The position numbers and the translations under genes were made by a program. The notes beneath the pieces are model-generated. The model was not told the origin of the DNA. It was given only the letters and a program-made list of their open reading frames with translations, and did no database searches. 64,000 nt of DNA, taken from assembly GCA_034509755.1 (NCBI GenBank), contig CM067547.1, positions 44,418,859 through 44,482,858 on the forward strand. The letters are read 5' to 3'. This stretch comes from Anisodus tanguticus. Lineage: Eukaryota; Streptophyta; Magnoliopsida; Solanales; Solanaceae. Of the stretch, positions 23,588-34,959 are shown piece by piece. Every line of letters starts with the position of its first letter. The first letter of the stretch is position 1.

Positions 23588-23895
23588 TACTTCTACCTAC
23601 TATTATAAAAAGCTACTATTTTTATTCTTTAAAAATATTTTTCATATTACACAAGATATTATTACTTTATACTTAATAGTTAAAATTTTGAAATTCGATT
23701 AAAATTTAGCTTATATATAAAAAATAATCTATTTGATCCAACTATTATATAAAGTGCACTTAAATAGTAGTAACTCTAGACATCCAATGAATTTATATAG
23801 ACTTTCAACTCCCAAGTCATTCTCTTGTTGAAGAAGGGTACAATCTAAGTCTCAATATTTAGTTATTACGTTTTACTTCTTTTTGAAGAAGGGTA
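23588..23895. other. AT-rich spacer with a short direct repeat
   Basis: No gene is visible. The string GAAGAAGGGTACAATC occurs twice, at about 23829 and 23885. Confidence 0.5.
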
Positions 23896-23955
23896 CAATC
23901 AAGTAGTATGAATCTAATAGCTCAGTTGATTGTGTACCTGAACTATTGGTGAATG
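23896..23955 (+). mobile_element. tRNA-derived SINE, left part (split by Copia-2)
   Basis: AATAGCTCAGTTGATTGTG is a box A-like tRNA segment. The sequence stops at the Copia-2 target duplication GAATG and resumes after it at 30436 with TTCGAATCC, the box B core. Rejoined across one GAATG, the spacing from box A to box B fits a tRNA-derived SINE head. Confidence 0.6.
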
Positions 23956-25193
23956 TGTTAGAAATTTGCCTTTGGCGGGAGTTGCGACCGACCAACTTTA
24001 ACGGCTTAAACACTAGTGTAACGTATGTTGGAGAATCCGGTTCTTCACACATGCATGATCTACTAAGTACGTAGATAACCGTAGGGCCAAGAATCGTCAA
24101 ATTTCATTGAGAAATGAAAGAGATATTGGTTCACGAAGTAAGGTGTTTGAAGCATGGAAAGTGTGGTATTGTGTGTAATTCTCCCTCATCGGTAGAGGAA
24201 GAAAGAAGTGTTGTGTATATAAGATTCGAAATTGGTTTGGCGTTTGGGACCCCAAGGGGTATCCCATGTGTTTAAAGGAGGGAGGACCTAGATGTGCTTC
24301 GGTTCGAGGAAAGACCACACGCGCGCCGCCGCCGCCGCCCGCCCGTCCCGTCCAATCCGATTCCGGTTCCGAGTTCCGGGTTCTCGGGTCACGGGTCGTG
24401 GGTCGTGGGTCGTGGGCGTGGGTCTTTCGATATTATCTTTTTGGGCCGAAAACTTTGCCGAAGTACGCTTTGATCCCGAAGTTTCCAGATGTACAGTTCG
24501 GACCAGAATTCTTTCAGATGTACAGTTTGGTCCCTGAAGTTTCAAGATGTGCAGTTTGGTCCCTCAAGTTTCCAGAATCTGGACAGTCAAAGCAGTTGCC
24601 AAGCACTCAATTCAGCCATTTATTTTGGCTGAATTACTCCTCCTATAATGGCCAAATCCGTTGGTCTTTCTCCCATTTATGTTGGTGGCTTTACTACCTC
24701 CATAATGGCCATTATTTGGCTGTTATGGAGGCAGTAAATCAGTCCATTCCTCACCTATATAAACACCCCCTTACACCATTGTTGAGCACACTTGATATGC
24801 ACGAAAATACACAACCAGAAAAAAATCTTCTTCCTACAACTTCCAAGCATCATTTCGTTATTCAATATTCTTCACGGTAGCGCTTGAGTTTCCTTTTCTC
24901 AAGGGTTCCATTGCTGTTTTATCTTGGGAAACAAATTGTCCATGACGTATAAAGGATACATACGGGGCAATATTGTCTTAAGGACAGAGTGCCACACTCG
25001 ACTCAGCAAAAATCGTTTACATTTTTCCGCATTTTCTACAAAACTCGGAATTTCCAGTTTTTCTTGTGTAACAATTGTAATTTCAGATTCCATGTTGAAT
25101 TATTGAATCTCAGTTTATCCTTTTGAATACTTGTAATAGTTATATACTTCCCGTACTGCTTTATAAAGTACCATAGAGCAAAAACTCCCAACA
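23956..25193 (+). repeat. Copia-2 5' LTR
   Basis: 1238 bp. It contains a GC-rich block with CGCGCGCCGCCGCCGCCGCC near 24320 and a TATA box (CTATATAAAC, 24755-24764) that probably sets the element's transcription start. Confidence 0.9.
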
Positions 25194-28100
25194 ACTTAAG
25201 ACAATATCTGTATAGTATTACTATTAGTGTTCGAAAGATGTCGGTCAAAAGTTGTGTGACCAAATCTGAATATGGAAATGGTTTTCTGGTAGAAGAGAGT
25301 GATGGTGATGAACGTGTTCATGGTGTCACCGCTACCTAGACTGGTGGAAACAAGCGCTCTCGAGAGCCTGAGGATGTCAATTGGGACAAGAGGAGAAGAC
25401 TGAAGATGTTATTCTATCTTGCAGCAGAAGGCCTATATCTGTCCCAGACAAAAGATTCGAATAATGGTAAAGAAGGAACTGGACACTCAGTTTGATGAAG
25501 TGACTGAAGTGAGCCAGAATCCGAAATTGGGATAAGTAGTTTTTCTTACTTGTCAAGAATAAAGATTAAATTATGTCTGATTAAAAATGAATTAAAGTAA
25601 GGAGGAATATGAAAATAATTTATATTCCTTATACTTTAACAAATCAGAAGTTTAATCTCATCTTCTTTTCCATTTAAAGATTGGATTTGGTAAACGACTT
25701 AAAAAGATCCGTTCTTTTAAGTGTAATAATTAAAAGTGTGTAAAGTATGTCGCACATACAATGGAGAAAGATCCACTAACTGTGCGAAAACTCTTGCCAC
25801 TCTTAAATAAGCGCCAAGAATTATCTGGGCACCAATCATAACGGAAGAAGACTAAAAGCTAAAGACGTTGAGCCTGTCATAATATTTGGCCGAAGATCCT
25901 TCATAGGATGATATTGGACACTCAGTCATAAAAAACCTCCAAGCGATCGGAGTGGGCCAAAATTCCTTTGATATGATGATATTGGACACTCAGTCATATA
26001 AAGCCTCCGGGCGACTGGAGTGGTGCCAGAATTCATTTCATAGGAAAAGTAATGGACACCTAGTAAGGTGGGCCAGAGTTTCCAGGTCCTAAATAAAGGC
26101 AGTAAAGAAATTGGACACTCAGTCTGCCAAAGCAACTAGAGTGGACCCGAGTATCGAGATCACATATGATCCGGTTACGCCTTAACCACGGGCAAAAGGT
26201 TGTTCATGTGAAGCAACGCCACCTCTAAAATCAAAGGGGCTGGAGAGGTTGTCCTCAATAGGACTTCAAGGAATGAGATCACTCTAAAAGAGGTGATACA
26301 TGTTCCTAACTTGGTTAAAGGACGTTGTTGGTCAAATATGATTTGAGACTAGTCCAACAGGTCCGTAATAACTAAGAATGGTACAATATGTCTATAGCCA
26401 AATGAATGATATATTGTAATCCATGCATCTATGACATCATAGATTAAGACACGTTAAATAGCAAGTCATTCAAAAGCTAACGATGTTGAGATTGTTGCCT
26501 CATCGTCGACATAAACCCTCAAAATGAATGTGAGGTAGACGAAGAGGCAAAATCACCTTTCCAAATTCCGTCAAGGGAATAAAGCGAAAGAAGCACCGCT
26601 CCTCTAGAACTTAGTCACACCTACTTGGGTGATTTGAAGTTTATACAAAATAGAGGGGGGGAGACAAGTACGTTATGACCTTTATTGATAAAGGTACAAC
26701 GTATTGTATCCTTTGTTTATTGAAAAGCAAAGATGAAGTTGTTGAAGCGGATAAGCGCTACAAAACAGAAGTTGAAAATCAACTAAGCCTACGGATTGAG
26801 AAATTCGTAGTGATAGAGAGGGGAGAAAGTGAAGCATCGTTTATTAAACGACCGCTCATTTTTCACCTCGCCTAACGGTGTTAGCCAAGCGCTAAGCCGT
26901 ACGCCCAAATTATGTGGGGCACGTCGATCCTTACCGCTAATGCGATTCTCAATAGAACTCCGCATAAGGATAAGGGTAACCCTCCGTGTGATACATGGAA
27001 AGGATCTCACATACAAATGTTGTGATGTGGGGTGGTTTCATACCTAAGATTGTAGATTGCATATTCACTGGATCTGCAAATAACAGTAGTGTTCATCGCC
27101 TCTTCGCGTCAAAGAATGCTGAATTCTTAGAAGATAACTTTTCTTGGAAAAGGAAAAAAGAGTAACTGCTCAAGGTTAACAAGAACCCGCGAGGGCCTAA
27201 CTGTCCGGAACTAGACGTTCCGTATCTACCAAGGACTCGAAAGTTGCTGGCTATCCGGAACTTAATACTCCGGATCTACGAACTCAGGGATTCTAGATGT
27301 TGAACCGAGACGGAGCAAAGAAAGGGACAAAGACTTGTTCGAGTCCTTCTAGCTTGTATAGTTAATAATGAACCATGAACAATTAACAAATAATTGTCAT
27401 CTCCAAAAGCACTGCTTTGGAAAGAAGCTAAAGAGAGAAATAGATTCCATATATAGAACCATACTCGTGTAATAGTTAATCTTCCTCCGGGAAAAGAACC
27501 TTTGGGTTGTAAAAAGTGCTCCCCCGTGAGTAGCTTCATATCCGGGGCCATTGTAATCTTACATGGCATGGGTGTTGAAATGACCTTCCAAACCGGAGAG
27601 TTGGAAGAAGAGGATCGAATTGGTTTTTTGAACTGTTGGGCTTCTTCCGAACTTTCATTTTGGTCCCCGAAATGTTAACATTTTGGTCCCGAAAGTCTCA
27701 GATAAAACAGAAACATTGACTCGAAGTTAGAAAGCCAACAGTTGGAAAACCAACGGTCTTAGAGTGAAAATCATATTGAAACAAAGTCTCGATATGAAAG
27801 ATATGAGTATCACGAGATGACATCTTAGGAATTGGATTTCTAAGACATCTAACGGATCGGTCGATAGTTGACGAGTCTCGTTGAAGCCACCAATGGATAT
27901 GAATCATAGAACCGATTGGAATCATGGTGCACCCATAGACAAGGAGCGATATGCTCGGGTCACGTGTAGTTCAATGTATTGTACACACTACAACCGACCC
28001 GGTATCGTCCAACAAAAAGATCGGTTGAACTAAGGTTCACCGATGATCTTAATACATGATCAATAGAAGGCGTTAAGTCGGATATGACGATATCCGAATT

Positions 28101-29200
28101 ATTCGCTTATCTACGGATTATAGTATTCGGATGTCCAGCGGTTCGAGAGAACACGGTGATGCAAACCGGACATCGGATCCGAAGAACACCAAAGCCACAA
28201 GTAAATGTGTATGGTGGTTCTTGGAAAATCCTCTAAGCAAACTTGCATCGACCGATTCATGATGGTATCGGAGTTTATCGCTTTATACAAAACATGAAAG
28301 AAGTTGAGTAACTTCACGTCTCCTTAGAGGACGTCCCTTATCGGGAGAAACCCGTACCTTCAGCATTATACACCGTGGCTAGACGGTCGGCTTCGGGAAG
28401 GACACGGATGACGGCGTACGGACATATCCGTCGGGATATGTCGGAGACATAAGACCGTATGGCGTTGATCATCACGGGTGTCACTTCCTTGTTTACAAAC
28501 TAAGGGACTACCCGGAGATCAAGCGTTCGCCTGTCTAGGGGAATGGGCTTAAAACCCAAAATATACGGACCAATACGGTGGAAACCCAACCTTCGAACCG
28601 GAGATCCCGGTAATTTGGTTCAATGGGAAAACTAAGTTGTAAAGGTTCGGTTGATCGCTTCGGTGGAAGCATGAGCACTTCGGATAGTGATTTCGAAAAG
28701 AAACACCAAATCCAAAGCCGTTCCCGCGATAGACGTTAAGTGCTATCTCGCGGTATGGGTAAAGGTTAAGTTTTCAAAACCCGTAATGATCCTCAACAGT
28801 TGAGGTTAGGTCTTTGGGAAACTTTTAATGGTTCTTAACACTTGTGAAGTGGGGTATAGCAGATACCTTGTAGGAGACCACCTATTTAAGTGCGAGGACG
28901 GGCCGCCTCAAATTGAACGCACTTAAGAATCCAAGACGTTGTCCATGGCCAAAATGGACAAAACATTACGAAGAAGAGAGTAAGGGAATTTGTTGTGTTG
29001 GTACCGTTGTCTTGGCTTACACTAAACACCGACGGTTCAAGACATCACGTTCGCGCGCAGTAAGTAAGTCCGATGGTATTCAACTATGGAAGGTTCAAAG
29101 CCGAGGCTACCTCTCCTTATGCAACATCGGTCCGCCGAAATATTGCTTGGAAATGAAAAGACACCATGTGAGTGCGCCAAAATCTCTTTCAAGAGGGGAT
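25194..29200 (+). pseudogene. Copia-2 internal gag-pol remnant
   Basis: No long frame survives. Translating in shifting frames gives a protease/pre-integrase block near 26230-26330 (GEVVLNRTSRNEITLKEVIH), integrase core fragments at 26590-26800, a reverse transcriptase 3' segment near 27950 (DKERYARVTCSSMYC) and RNase H fragments at 28160-28300. CAG and CTG are rare and CCG and CGG very common in this interval. Stretches between these blocks have no recognisable content. Confidence 0.75.
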
Positions 29201-30430
29201 TGTTGGAAATTTGCCTTTGGCGGGAGTTGCGACCGATCAACTTTAACGGCTTAAACACTAGTGTAACGTATGTTGGAGAATCCGGTTCTTCACACATGCA
29301 TGATCTACTAAGTACGTAGATAACCGTAGGGCCAAGAATCGTCAAATTTCATTGAGAAATGAAAGAGATATTGGTTCACGAAGTAAGGTGTTTGAAGCAT
29401 GGAAAGTGTGGTATTGTGTGTAATTCTCCCTCATCGGTAGAGGAAGAAAGAAGTGTTGTGTATATAAGATTCGAAATTGGTTTGGCGTTTGGGACCCCAA
29501 GGGGTATCCCATGTGTTTAAAGGAGGGAGGACCTAGATGTGCTTCGGTTCGAGGAAAGACCACACGCGCGCCGCCGCCGCCGCCCGCCCGTCCCGTCCGA
29601 TCCGATTCCGGTTCCGAGTTTCGGGTTCTCGGGTCACGGGTCGTGGGTCGTGGGCTGTGGGCTGTGGGTCTTCTGATATTATCTTTTTGGGCCAGAAAAC
29701 TTTGCCAGAAGTACAGTTTGATCCCAGAAGTTTCCGGATGTACGATTCGGACCGAATTCTTTCGGATGTACAGTTTGGTCCCCGAAGTTTCAAGATGTGC
29801 GTTTGGTCCCTCAAGTTTCAGAACCGGACGTCAAAGCAGTTTCAAGCACTCAATTCAGCCATTTATTTTGGTGAATTACTCCTCCTATAATGGCCAAATC
29901 CGTTGGTCTTTCTCCCATTTATGTTGGTGGCTTTACTACCTCCATAATGGCCATTATTTATTGTTATGGAGGCGTAAATCAGTCCATTCCTCACCTATAT
30001 AAACACCCCCTTACACCATTGTTGAGCACACTTGATATGCACGAAAATACACAACCAGAAAAAAATCTTCTTCCTACAACTTCCAAGCATCATTTCGTTA
30101 TTCAATATTCTTCACGGTAGCGCTTGAGTTTCCTTTGCTCAAGGGTTCCATTGCTGTTTTATCTTGGGAAACAAATTGTCCAGGACGTATAAAGGATACA
30201 TACGGGGCAATATTGTCTTAAGGACAGAGTGCCACACTCGACTCAGCAAAAATTGTTTACATTTTTCCGCCTTCTACAAAACTGGAATTTCCAGTTTTTC
30301 TTGTGTAACAATTGTAATTTCAGATTCCATGTTGAATTATTGAATCTCAGTTTATCCTTTTGAATACTTGTAATAGTTATATACTTCCCGTACCGCTTTA
30401 TAAAGTACCATAGAGCAAAAACTCCCAACA
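29201..30430 (+). repeat. Copia-2 3' LTR
   Basis: 1230 bp, with a TATA box at 29995-30004. The first ~370 bp are almost identical to the 5' LTR. Differences concentrate between about 29605 and 29975, mostly at CAG/CTG sites. Confidence 0.9.
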
Positions 30431-30435
30431 GAATG

Positions 30436-30515
30436 TTCGAATCCTCACGTTGTAATCGCATTCCCATTTCACCTTCCCCTATCCCCTATGTAATAATTAT
30501 TTTTTTAAAAAAAAA
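30436..30515 (+). mobile_element. tRNA-derived SINE, right part (split by Copia-2)
   Basis: It begins TTCGAATCC, the box B core that continues the SINE cut at 23955, and runs to a T-rich and A-rich tail near 30510. I do not see a flanking duplication for the SINE itself. Confidence 0.55.
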
Positions 30516-31109
30516 GTCATACTAATTTATATGGACAAGTAATTTGACTTGTGTGCCTCAGTAATAATATGGAAAAAGAGCTCTGAAAATGTAAAAAGCA
30601 CAAAGCAATAATTATGAAGTGTGTAACTATTGTGTTGTTATATTAGTTAATGGCAAATTAACTCAACTTTGTCGTGAGAAGGGACTTAGATAAGGGAATT
30701 CCTTATCCATATTCTTATTAGTGATTGTTAATTATTATGGAATACCTAAATTGACTCTTGAAAATTTTGCAAAAGGATTCGAATTTTAACTTCCAATCCA
30801 AGTGCTCTAAGTTGAATAGCGTTCAAGATTTGTTGATGACCTCTTGTTACTTTGTAGAGGTGATGTTGTGTTTAGAGCTTGTTTGCAGAGCCACAAAGTT
30901 TTGACTTGTTTTTTGGTTAGGTAATTATCAAGTTATAGAGGAATTGGGGTAAGTGGGTGGATGTAATTAAACTCTCCAATTCTTAAGGAGGGAAAGTTAC
31001 TTTTTAATCTATTTCCTTTTTATTTTTATTTTAATCTCTTTCCTCTCTAATTTATTATTTGTTTCCACTATTTTTTACTTATTTTTTATTTTTACTTTTT
31101 AGATTGTTT

Positions 31110-31202
<93 letters not shown>

Positions 31203-32220
31203 TTTTCTTTCTTTTCATTTCCCAATCTTTACTTCTTGTGATTCCATATAATTGCTTATATTTTTTATTTTTTATTTCTTATTTATTTTTCTTTATTTTG
31301 TGTAGCGTTATTATTCTAGTTTTTGTAAACTACACCTTCAACTATTAGAAGGAATGAGTCATTGACAAATTTTGTATATAATGAGTGATGTTATTGAAGT
31401 AGAATTTCGTTGTTGAATGAAGTTGCAGATTTATGTTTTCCCTTTGTTTTGAATTATATTTATTAAGTTATTTTAAAACTTATTTTATGTTATGTTGGAA
31501 TTTGACATAAGAATTTATGCTAAATTTTTTTCTTTTTGGATTTGAATTTAAGTTATATTTTCGATTTCAGTTTATTTTCTTTAATACTATTAACTTGTTA
31601 TTTCACATTGCATGTTGTTCATTTTTCACTTACAATTGATAGAGATTATTTTTTTGTCAAACAGTTGAATAATGTTATGTCATTATATTTATATATTAAT
31701 CTTTTTTTCAAGCATCCAATTCATGGTGTTCTTACAAAATGTGTAGTTTTAATTTTATAATTAATTAAATTCAAATATAACTAATATGAAAAATATATCA
31801 ATTATTTTTTACAATATTAGTTAAAAATATATGATTATTAATTAATATATTTTCAATAAACAAGGTATCTTAAATACTGAATTTAATACTATCATCTATA
31901 AAGGCACATATTTTTAAATATTAATTTTAAATTTTTTATATTTAAATATTATTTTTAAATTAATCTAACTGTGTAATGAGATTTGTGCAACCAAACAGTA
32001 CACTTGTAATTATACTGTAATTAGATTATGACAAGCAAATAGATCATCATAATTACTATAATATGTAATTACACTAATTTCAATTATCGGATGGCTTTCC
32101 AAACAGACCCTTAGTGTTAAAGATGTATCATTACTTTCTTACATTCTTTATTACTTCTGAATTGATTGCAAATACAGATAAAAGTTTTACCTACTTTGGA
32201 TGAGTGGATATGAAGACAGA
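30516..32220. other. AT-rich intergenic region
   Basis: No gene is supported. It contains a long TA microsatellite (31117-31199) and otherwise low-complexity AT sequence. Confidence 0.55.
31117..31199. repeat. (TA)n microsatellite, about 41 units
   Basis: 83 bp of uninterrupted alternating T and A, between a T-rich run and a CTTTCTTTTC tract. Confidence 0.97.
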
Positions 32221-32475
32221 GTAATTATGAAAAGGTTGTAGTTTTCAAAGGAAAGCCTTTACAGATTTTTAGGGGTCCCTCTTTACCTTTAAGAGGATAT
32301 CGATTATCCTATGTGAGCTTTTACTTAACAAGATGATGGGAAGGATTACTCGTTGGATATCTAAATTCTTGTCTTTTACAGAAAAACTGCAGCTCACATA
32401 AATATTGTTATTTTTTATACAGATTTCTTGGGCTCAAGTTTTCTGCCAAAAAAATGATTAGAGTGTTGAAGTTAT
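32221..32475 (+). pseudogene. LINE reverse transcriptase fragment, left part (split by Copia-3)
   Basis: The plus strand translates, with breaks, to a plant L1-type segment: FLGVPLY, a QDDGK piece from a KMMGR-like motif, and FLGSSFLP near the end. These lie after the catalytic core in plant LINE ORF2. The sequence is cut at the Copia-3 target duplication GTTAT and resumes at 45565. Confidence 0.6.
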
Positions 32476-32805
32476 TGTTAAATATACACAATATACACAC
32501 AATATACATGTGTATATTGTGTATATTGGTCTCGACTTTGCACTCGGTATTGCTCTCGGGTTTGACTGAATTGTACCATGTAATTTATGGTAAATATTTA
32601 GTATCCTAGTTTAGGTAATGTTGTAATATAATTAATATTGTACACTTACCATAATTATTGTATTACCATAAATGTATAGTTAGTATCCAAGTAGAATAAG
32701 GTTTTAGGAATAGAATAGGAATAAGATTCTCCTATTATGAAAATATGTAACTTGTATATATAGCCTTTCAATTAATGAAAATAATCAAGAGGATTATTTA
32801 TTTCA
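32476..32805 (+). repeat. Copia-3 5' LTR
   Basis: 330 bp, TGTTAAATATACAC to TTATTTCA. It includes the palindromic ATACATGTGTAT segment that also appears in the 3' copy. Confidence 0.88.
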
Positions 32806-32968
32806 TGATATCAAGAGACTAGGTCTTGCTTCCGCCCTTGCTCTCGATTTTTGTGCCATTTCTCGGCCACAACCGGATCCGAATTCCGTCCCCCTTCACC
32901 GGAATTCATGATATTATTTAACTCCACTCTTCCCAAATTTCCCCTCCTCTCCCTGTGTTCTTTCATTA

Positions 32969-33807
32969 TGTCTAAGAACAATTTTCATCATGCCCTCATG
33001 GTTTCTAACATCAAGAACAACATCCCTATTGTTCTTGAGATGGAAAACGTCCAATATGCGATATGGGCAGAATTATTTAAAATTCACGCTATCTCCCATC
33101 AAGTCATCCATCACATAATTCCTCCAGCTGCACCTATTCCCGTGGAGGATCCTCAGTTATGGATTACTCTTGATGCTACCGTTCTCCAGTGGATTTATTC
33201 CACTATTTTGGTTGACCTCTTACAGACGATCATTGAGCCGGACACTACGGCTATGGCTACCTGAAATAGATTGTGTGACATATTTCAAGATAACCAACAT
33301 TCACGTGTTGTCACACTCGAGCAGGAATTCTCTCAAGTTCGCATGGAAGAATTTCCAAACGTGTCTGCATATTGCAATAAGCTTAAGCTCAAGGAGTTGG
33401 CGGACCAACTCCGTAACGTTGGCGCACCTATGACAAATAATCGTATGGTTCTACAATTAGTTGCCGGCCTTTCTGAGGCCTATAATGGCGTTGAGACTCT
33501 CCTTCGTCAAAGCAATCCTCTTCCCGCCTTTTATCAAGCCCGCTCCATGCTTACTTTGGAAGAAGCCGGTTTGGCTAAGAAGGCGGCTACCGGAGCAAGC
33601 CCCGTAGTCATGATGACGTCCTCCACAAATTCTTCGGGTTTTGTTGATAATTCAGGCCAAAACTGTGCTCATGGTGGCGGCAAAAATAATCATAAAAATA
33701 ATAACAAAAACCGCGGGGGCAAACGCGGCGGTTCAGGTAGTGGTTCCAGTGGTCAACAGTCTGGCAGTGGACCCCATCCAGTCAACAGTGGGCCTCCTCC
33801 ATACTGA
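32969..33807 (+). pseudogene. Copia-3 gag, broken
   Basis: It begins MSKNNFHHALMVSNIKNNIP, followed by the plant copia gag domain (YAIWAELFKIHAIS, QWIYSTILVDLL), a stop at 33262, and then 33271-33807 (LEQEFSQVRMEEFPNVSAYC, MTNNRMVLQLVAGLSEAYNG) ending in a Gly/Asn/Ser-rich tail. It is similar to the Copia-4 gag. Confidence 0.8.
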
Positions 33808-34884
33808 TCCCAGCCGTGGGGCCCATAGGAGTGGGGCTGGGGAAATGGGTCGTGGCCCAACAACCCCTATTTTCAGGGCCTTCCAACGGGCAGTGGGCTG
33901 GACATCCCCAATTCAGGCCCAATAATCAGCCTTCATCTTCTCGATTCAATACTGGGTCGGGGCAGCAAGGTGGACTGCTTGGGCCTTGGCCCACACAAGA
34001 ATTCTCGATAGTGGGCCCCACACCTACTCACACCGACATTGAGGCCGCAATGTACACGCTTGGGTTGACGCAACCGGATCTGAATTGGTACATGCACACC
34101 GGTGCGACGACATACATGACTTCCGATCAAGGTACTCTCTTGTCTTATTCCAATTTGAGCAACCCTCGTGGTATAATTGTCGGCAATGGTAACTCTATTC
34201 CAATTCAGGGTTATGGTCATAAAACTTTGTCTCCCCCTTCAAATTTTATATAATAAGAATCCTTCTTATTCTCATCTTCGGGTTTTTGGGTGCTTGTGTT
34301 ATCCGTTATTCCCATCCATCACAATTAACAAACTTCATGTCCGGTCTACTCCGTGTGTGTTTTTGGGGTTTCCATCTAATCATCGTGGTTACAAATGCTT
34401 TGATTTATCCTCCAAGAAAATCATCGTTAATCGCCATGTAATTTTTTATGAAACCCAATTTCCATTTACTAAAGTTCACACTCCCGAGCCTAGTTCGTAT
34501 AATTTTTTGGATGATGGTATATCCCCGTATATTACTCACCATTTTTCGGACATGTCCCGCACCCAAAATTCTCCAGTGGGCCCACTGCCCGCTGGCCCCA
34601 CTAATCTGTTGCAAACTACCGTCACTGGATCAGTTCTAGCGATTGGGCCAGTCCAGCCCAATTCTGGAACTGTTCCAGTTCCAGCGCCTGATTACAGTCT
34701 TGGGCCAGCAGGCCCACTGCCTGCTGGCAAGTCCATCCCGAGCCTAGTAAATTCCCAAAATCCTCCCACTTCTTCCTTAAGTCATAGACCGGTCACTCGT
34801 AGTCAGAGGGGTGTCTTTAAACCAAAGAGACATTTTAATTTAAATTCTAATGTTCTTAAATCACCCTTACCCCGTACTCCTGTG
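33808..34884 (+). pseudogene. Copia-3 protease and integrase C-terminal block with internal deletion
   Basis: 33816-34253 carries the protease site as MHTGAT (D changed to H) followed by MTSDQGTLLSYSN. Directly after SPPSNFI the sequence jumps to ILYNKNPSYSHLRVFGCLCY, the block that normally follows the integrase core, so the zinc finger and DDE core are missing. The frame then runs through FLGFPSNHRGYKCFD to the gypsy LTR at 34885. Confidence 0.8.
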
Positions 34885-34959
34885 TGTCGCGCCCTTTTTT
34901 TTCAACCGCTGGTCAAAACGGAGCACAACGTGTCCGGTGATTCCTGGGTGTTGGATTAA

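Larger units (their letters stand above)
23956..30430 (+). mobile_element. Copia-2: Ty1/copia retrotransposon with 1.2-kb LTRs, heavily decayed inside
   Basis: LTRs 23956-25193 and 29201-30430 begin TGTTGGAAATTTGCC (first copy TGTTAGAAAT) and end ACTCCCAACA. The target duplication GAATG is perfect (23951-23955 and 30431-30435). An AAGAGGGGAT polypurine tract precedes the 3' LTR. The internal 4 kb keeps recognisable but frame-broken copia pol. The near-identity of large LTR blocks suggests a more recent insertion than the state of the coding region does. Confidence 0.9.

Noticed and set aside
24266..24880. 204-codon open frame and its partner at 29511-30002
   Set aside because: They lie within the Copia-2 LTRs, span the TATA box and differ between the two LTRs by frameshifts; not a gene.
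31059..31241. Open frame rich in Ile and Tyr
   Set aside because: It is a translation of the (TA)n microsatellite.
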